Source: Fidelibacterota bacterium (GTDB lineage: Bacteria; Marinisomatota; Marinisomatia; Marinisomatales; TCS55). From it: 8,671 nucleotides of DNA. Shown here in pieces: positions 5,673 through 8,671 of this stretch. Below the pieces are notes generated by a model. The model was not told the DNA's origin and did no database searches. It saw only the letters and a list, made by a program, of their open reading frames with translations. Every line of letters starts with the position of its first letter. The stretch's first letter is position 1. The position numbers were made by a program, and so were the translations under genes. Where the stretch lies: NCBI GenBank assembly GCA_002725545.1, contig PBPW01000109.1, forward strand, positions 1-8,671, in the 5' to 3' direction.

Positions 5673-5968
5673 TTTTTTGGATTGGATTTTTTGTTATGTT
5701 CTTCAATGAAGGCTTCGTTATGATGAGGCACGTATCACCGTGGTTCGCAAAGAAAAGAGATGGATTTATTAAAAGGTATGGTGATAATATCTGGTATAGA
5801 TTTCATGGTACTTTAGATTATGTTTGGATGATACTTGTAGGTCTTGGATTAATATTCAACCCCAATAGATTGTTTCACATAGCAGTGTTAGCAACCTTTT
5901 GGGGTCTTTCTTTTGTTATATTCTACTTACCAAGATGGATAAGGAGGTGGATGCGGAATGGTACTTGA
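5669..5968 (+). CDS. Small multi-pass membrane protein between gp3 and uvsY (99 aa)
   Basis: Three hydrophobic segments can be seen: about residues 2-19 (IFWIGFFVMFF and following), 49-64 (YVWMILVGLGLIF) and 68-87 (LFHIAVLATFWGLSFVIFYL). A basic loop (27-44) separates the first two, and the C-terminus is strongly basic and Trp-rich (RWIRRWMR). This is an inner-membrane protein by appearance. No family is recognised. It overlaps gp3 by 4 bases and uvsY by 11, so it is expressed with them. The C-terminal codons also contain the strong ribosome binding site of uvsY. It does not look like a classic holin: the basic loop is long and no lysis gene is nearby. Confidence 0.8.
   Translation: MIFWIGFFVMFFNEGFVMMRHVSPWFAKKRDGFIKRYGDNIWYRFHGTLDYVWMILVGLGLIFNPNRLFHIAVLATFWGLSFVIFYLPRWIRRWMRNGT
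5941..5949 (+). promoter_or_regulatory. Strong Shine-Dalgarno sequence for uvsY
   Basis: AAGGAGGTG, the strongest ribosome binding site in the window, lies eight bases before the uvsY ATG at 5958 and inside the end of the upstream membrane-protein gene. It decides the uvsY start over the ATG at 5951, whose frame stops within a few codons. It suggests uvsY is made at higher levels than its neighbours. Confidence 0.85.
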
Positions 5969-6395
5969 TCTTGAGATGATTCAGAAAATGTGGGAGGAAG
6001 ACTCCAAAATTGACCTTGACAACCTTCATACAGAGTCTATAAATATTCCTAAGTTACATGCTAAGTATTTTGAGATATACAATAACATAGTACTTCTCAA
6101 GAAAAAAGCAGAACAACAAAGAAAAAACATTCGCCACGAGAGGTATGAATACTTCTCTGGGAAGGCAGATCCAGAAATTTATGCAGAGAAACCTTTTCCT
6201 AAAAAGATTAGAGACAAGGATACGATGCAAAAATATTTGGACTCCGATGAAAGTTTATCTTCAGTTAGTTTAAAGATAGATTATTACGATACTATTTTGA
6301 ACTATATCGAGAGTATACTTAAGGTTATTCAAAATAGAACTTACCAGATTAAGAATGCTGTCGAATTTATGAAATTCCAAGCAGGTTATGGCTGA
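5958..6395 (+). CDS. uvsY: Recombination mediator UvsY
   Basis: In T4, UvsY helps load the UvsX recombinase onto single-stranded DNA covered by gp32, and so drives recombination-dependent replication and repair. The product is 145 aa against 137 in T4. It shares the central ERYEYFSGKADPE segment (61-73), matching the T4 YYSGRGD region, and the C-terminal helix IKNAVEFMKFQAG (131-143), matching the T4 IKHIQDMRAFEAG end. The rest is helical, charged and Lys-rich, as expected for a DNA-binding hexamer. It lies directly before uvsW and overlaps it by eight bases, so the two recombination proteins are coupled. UvsX and gp32 are not in this window. Confidence 0.92.
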   Translation: MVLDLEMIQKMWEEDSKIDLDNLHTESINIPKLHAKYFEIYNNIVLLKKKAEQQRKNIRHERYEYFSGKADPEIYAEKPFPKKIRDKDTMQKYLDSDESLSSVSLKIDYYDTILNYIESILKVIQNRTYQIKNAVEFMKFQAGYG

Positions 6396-7848
6396 TGTAG
6401 TTGTTCAGAAGTTAAATGAAGTTCATCTTATTTTAAAATGCGAACCTCATATTGACTATGAACTAAGAGATTATTTTACTTTTGAAGTTCCAAACGCCAA
6501 ATTTATGCCACAGTATCGTGGTAGGAATTGGAATGGAGAAATTCATCTATATGATTTAAGATCTAAAAGACTTTATGTTGGTCTGTTAGATAAACTTATT
6601 TCATTTTGTGAGAGGAGAGAATATACTTGTCAATTTGTAGATAACAAATATTATGGACTACCTTTTGAGGTCAATGAGATGATCTCAGAAGAAGGTTTAA
6701 AAGATTATTATAAGTCTATTACTAAGATAAAACCTAGAGATTATCAGATTCGGGGAGTATGCGATTCTCTAAAACATAATAGAAGATTATTGATATCACC
6801 CACTGCCTCTGGCAAATCGCTGATGATTTACGGTGTTGTAAGGTATTATGTGAGTACAAAACAAAAAATTCTTTTAGTTGTTCCAACGACATCTCTCGTA
6901 GAGCAGTTGTATAAAGATTTCCAAGATTATAGTTGGGATGCTGAGTCATATTGTCACCGTATATATTCTGGAAAAGAAAGAACCAATGAATACCCTGTTA
7001 CTATAACCACATGGCAATCCATCTATAAGTTAGATAGATCATTTTTTACTGACTATGATGTAATTATAGGAGATGAGGCACACCTATTTAAGAGTAAGTC
7101 ACTTATATCTATAATGACAAAGCTCGAGCATGCTAAGTATAGGTTTGGGTTTACTGGCACATTAGATGGCACACAGACCCATAAGTGGGTCTTAGAAGGA
7201 TTATTTGGTCCAGCATATAAGGTAACTAAAACTGATGACTTAATGCAAAAAGGACATCTAGCAAAATTAGATATCACTTGTATTGTATTAAAGCATCCAC
7301 CTAAAAAGTTTGAAGTATTTGAAGATGAAGTTCAGTATATTATAGGTCATGATCAAAGAAATAACTTTATTAAAAATTTAGTATTAGATCTAAAAGGTAA
7401 TACTTTAGTTCTATTCCAGAGAGTAGAATCTCATGGATTACCTCTCTATGAATTGATTAATGATAATACAGTTCCAGGTAGAAAAGTCTTCTTTGTTCAT
7501 GGTGGAGTAGGTACAGAAGAGCGGGAAACCGTAAGAGAGATAGTAGAACGGGAATCAAATGCCATCATTGTGGCATCTTATGGTGTGTTCTCAACAGGTA
7601 TAAATATTAGAAACCTTCATAATGTTGTATTTGCCTCACCGAGTAAGTCTAGAATTCGTAATTTACAAAGTATTGGTAGAGTTTTAAGGAGAGGTAAGGA
7701 TAAAACCAAAGCAATGTTATATGATATTTCTGATGATTGTACTCATAACTCTCAGAAAAATTACACATTAAATCACCTCATCGAACGAATCAAAATCTAC
7801 AACGAAGAGAAATTTAACTATGAGATTGTAAATGTAAATTTAAAGTAG
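6388..7848 (+). CDS. uvsW: UvsW superfamily 2 RNA-DNA and DNA helicase
   Basis: In T4, UvsW unwinds branched DNA and R-loops, promotes branch migration, and shifts replication from origin-dependent to recombination-dependent starts. The 486-aa length is near the T4 protein (503). Helicase motifs appear in order: RDYQ (117-120), Walker A SPTASGKS (137-144), DEAH (229-232), motif III FTGT (255-258), and motif VI QSIGRVLRRG (427-436) with its arginine fingers. The N-terminal 100 residues match the small DNA-binding domain placed before the helicase core in UvsW. The ATG overlaps the end of uvsY. Only a weak GCAGG precedes it, so translation probably depends on coupling. Nothing looks truncated or frameshifted. 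Confidence 0.96.
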   Translation: MADVVVQKLNEVHLILKCEPHIDYELRDYFTFEVPNAKFMPQYRGRNWNGEIHLYDLRSKRLYVGLLDKLISFCERREYTCQFVDNKYYGLPFEVNEMISEEGLKDYYKSITKIKPRDYQIRGVCDSLKHNRRLLISPTASGKSLMIYGVVRYYVSTKQKILLVVPTTSLVEQLYKDFQDYSWDAESYCHRIYSGKERTNEYPVTITTWQSIYKLDRSFFTDYDVIIGDEAHLFKSKSLISIMTKLEHAKYRFGFTGTLDGTQTHKWVLEGLFGPAYKVTKTDDLMQKGHLAKLDITCIVLKHPPKKFEVFEDEVQYIIGHDQRNNFIKNLVLDLKGNTLVLFQRVESHGLPLYELINDNTVPGRKVFFVHGGVGTEERETVREIVERESNAIIVASYGVFSTGINIRNLHNVVFASPSKSRIRNLQSIGRVLRRGKDKTKAMLYDISDDCTHNSQKNYTLNHLIERIKIYNEEKFNYEIVNVNLK

Positions 7849-7854
7849 GATCAT

Positions 7855-8259
7855 ATGGAAGACGACTTTTACGCAACAATTAAACTTAAAAGTGGTGAAG
7901 AGATTTACACCAAGGTTTCTCCATGTTTTGAAGAGAATAAGACAGTTCTACTTGTAACAAATCCTATTACATTACAGCAGATTAATGGACCAAGAGGTAT
8001 GACTGGTTATAAATTAGAACCTTGGTTAAAGACTACTAAGGATGATATGTTTGTTATTGATATGGATAATGTATTAACTATGAGTGAGTCTAAGGATATA
8101 GAAATGATTATGATGTATCAAGCGTGGGTGCGAGAATCTGCTGAAGAATTAAAAGATCCCACAGGCATCAGAAAAAAGATTAATAGAAAAATGGGTTATA
8201 TTGCTAATGTTAATGACACCAAGGAGATATTAGAAAAGCTCTTTGAAGATTCCCCTTGA
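7855..8259 (+). CDS. Conserved-looking hypothetical protein between uvsW and gp55 (134 aa)
   Basis: Translation begins six bases after the uvsW stop, with AGGA four bases before the ATG. The first 35 residues, starting DFYATIKLKSGEEIYTKVSP, followed by TVLLVTNPITLQQI, look like a small beta barrel; the strand order and the KSGEE turn resemble Sm/LSm-type folds. A second beta segment (about 52-76) has KTTKDDMFVIDMDNVLTMSE. The C-terminal part (about 78-134) is helical and charged. No named family is recognised, and the Sm-like suggestion comes only from the look of the sequence. Its place between two conserved core genes suggests a role in replication or transcription control. Confidence 0.85.
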   Translation: MEDDFYATIKLKSGEEIYTKVSPCFEENKTVLLVTNPITLQQINGPRGMTGYKLEPWLKTTKDDMFVIDMDNVLTMSESKDIEMIMMYQAWVRESAEELKDPTGIRKKINRKMGYIANVNDTKEILEKLFEDSP

Positions 8260-8357
8260 ACCTCTACAAAGGTTATTGTACATGCGTATGAATACCTTGT
8301 CAAGTTGTTCAAACAAAACAGAGGTGCTATAATTACTTTAACACAAAGGAAAGTCGT
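8260..8357 (+). promoter_or_regulatory. Intergenic control region before gp55
   Basis: This is the largest gap between genes after 456. It holds a bulged hairpin at 8269-8298 (AAGGT, ATT pairing AATACCTT with one extra T) that lacks a T tract, so it does not look like a terminator. A sigma70-type promoter and a palindrome follow. AAAGG/AGGA (8345-8350) is the ribosome binding site for gp55, seven bases before its ATG. Confidence 0.7.
8305..8333 (+). promoter_or_regulatory. Sigma70-type promoter with extended -10 for gp55
   Basis: TTGTTC (8305-8310) and a perfect TATAAT (8328-8333) are separated by the ideal 17 bases, and TG one base before the -10 makes it an extended -10 element. It would be read by the host vegetative polymerase before gp55 is made, which fits a gene needed to start late transcription. 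The near-palindrome TTGTTCAAACAA (8305-8316) overlaps the -35 and could be an operator. Confidence 0.75.
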
Positions 8358-8671
8358 ATGGCTGGTGTAACCAAAAGAAAAAGATCAGTACATTATGTAA
8401 ACAATAAAGAATTTCTTGCTGCTTTAATCGCATACAAGAAAGATGTTGCTGAAGCAGAAGAACTAGGTAAAGATAAACCTAGGATTACTAATTATCTTGG
8501 AGAGTGTTTTTTAAAAATTGCCACTCACCTATCATTTAAACCAAATTTTGTTAATTACATCTTTAAGGATGATATGATCTCTGATGGAATCGAAAATTGC
8601 GTTCAGTACATACATAATTTTAATCCTGAGAAATCCCAAAATCCTTTTGCTTACTTTACGCAGATTATACA
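8358..8671 (+). CDS. 55: Late-transcription sigma factor gp55 (partial, 5' end)
   Basis: gp55 is the phage sigma factor that directs host RNA polymerase to late promoters of the TATAAATA type, in T4 together with gp33 and the sliding clamp gp45. The first 104 residues are in the window and the gene continues past its end. VHYVNNKEFLAALIAYK (11-27), DDMISDGIENCVQYIHNF (71-88) and NPFAYFTQI (95-103) match the same regions of T4 gp55 (YNYVNNKELLQAI, QEMIADGIEASIKGLHNF, NPHAYITQ); the last belongs to the sigma region 2-like, core-binding part. The basic N-terminus (TKRKR) is typical of cyanophage versions. The start is supported by AGGA seven bases upstream. Confidence 0.95.
   Translation, partial: MAGVTKRKRSVHYVNNKEFLAALIAYKKDVAEAEELGKDKPRITNYLGECFLKIATHLSFKPNFVNYIFKDDMISDGIENCVQYIHNFNPEKSQNPFAYFTQII

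Noticed and set aside
6734..7277. Two minus-strand ORFs (6734-6949 and 7053-7277) inside uvsW
   Set aside because: They are antisense shadows of conserved helicase motifs.
8269..8298. Hairpin read as a terminator after the 134-aa gene
   Set aside because: The stem is AT-rich and bulged and is not followed by a run of T.

Overview
The window is part of a T4-like cyanophage genome (a marine myovirus of Synechococcus or Prochlorococcus). The DNA is AT-rich, and every convincing gene lies on the + strand and is tightly packed. The core genes are T4-type: a probable gp3 tail-completion protein, the recombination mediator UvsY, the helicase UvsW and the start of the late sigma factor gp55. Mixed with them are host-like metabolic genes typical of cyanophages: peptide deformylase (def) and phycocyanobilin:ferredoxin oxidoreductase (pcyA). 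Nothing in the sequence fixes the host species.

Layout. Positions 1-47 hold the last 14 codons of an upstream gene, perhaps gp23. A strong intrinsic terminator follows (68-96). A gene-free stretch (about 97-313) contains a promoter-like element and what appears to be a compact structured RNA: a 7-bp closing helix and two consecutive H-type pseudoknots. It ends three bases before a tRNA-Thr(UGU). From 457 to 2231 comes an accessory set: a 49-aa coiled-coil ORF overlapping def, def itself, two very small ORFs, and a nitrilase-superfamily (carbon-nitrogen) hydrolase with a GTG start. A possible promoter at about 2224-2250 leads into a chain of genes running to 7848 in which each start overlaps the previous stop: a glycine-rich membrane protein, pcyA, two tandem SGNH-hydrolase-like paralogues, gp3, a small membrane protein, uvsY and uvsW. 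A 134-aa conserved-looking gene follows at 7855. A 98-base regulatory gap then carries a good sigma70-type promoter with an extended -10 and an operator-like palindrome, ahead of gp55, which runs off the window.

How the parts may work together. Def (removal of the N-formyl group, probably from photosystem II D1) and PcyA (biliverdin to phycocyanobilin) would support host photosynthesis or pigment metabolism during infection. gp3 finishes the tail. UvsY and UvsW carry out recombination-dependent replication and branch migration. gp55 switches transcription to late genes. The most novel-looking signals are the double-pseudoknot RNA upstream of the tRNA and the SGNH pair, in which the first copy appears to have lost its catalytic Ser and His.
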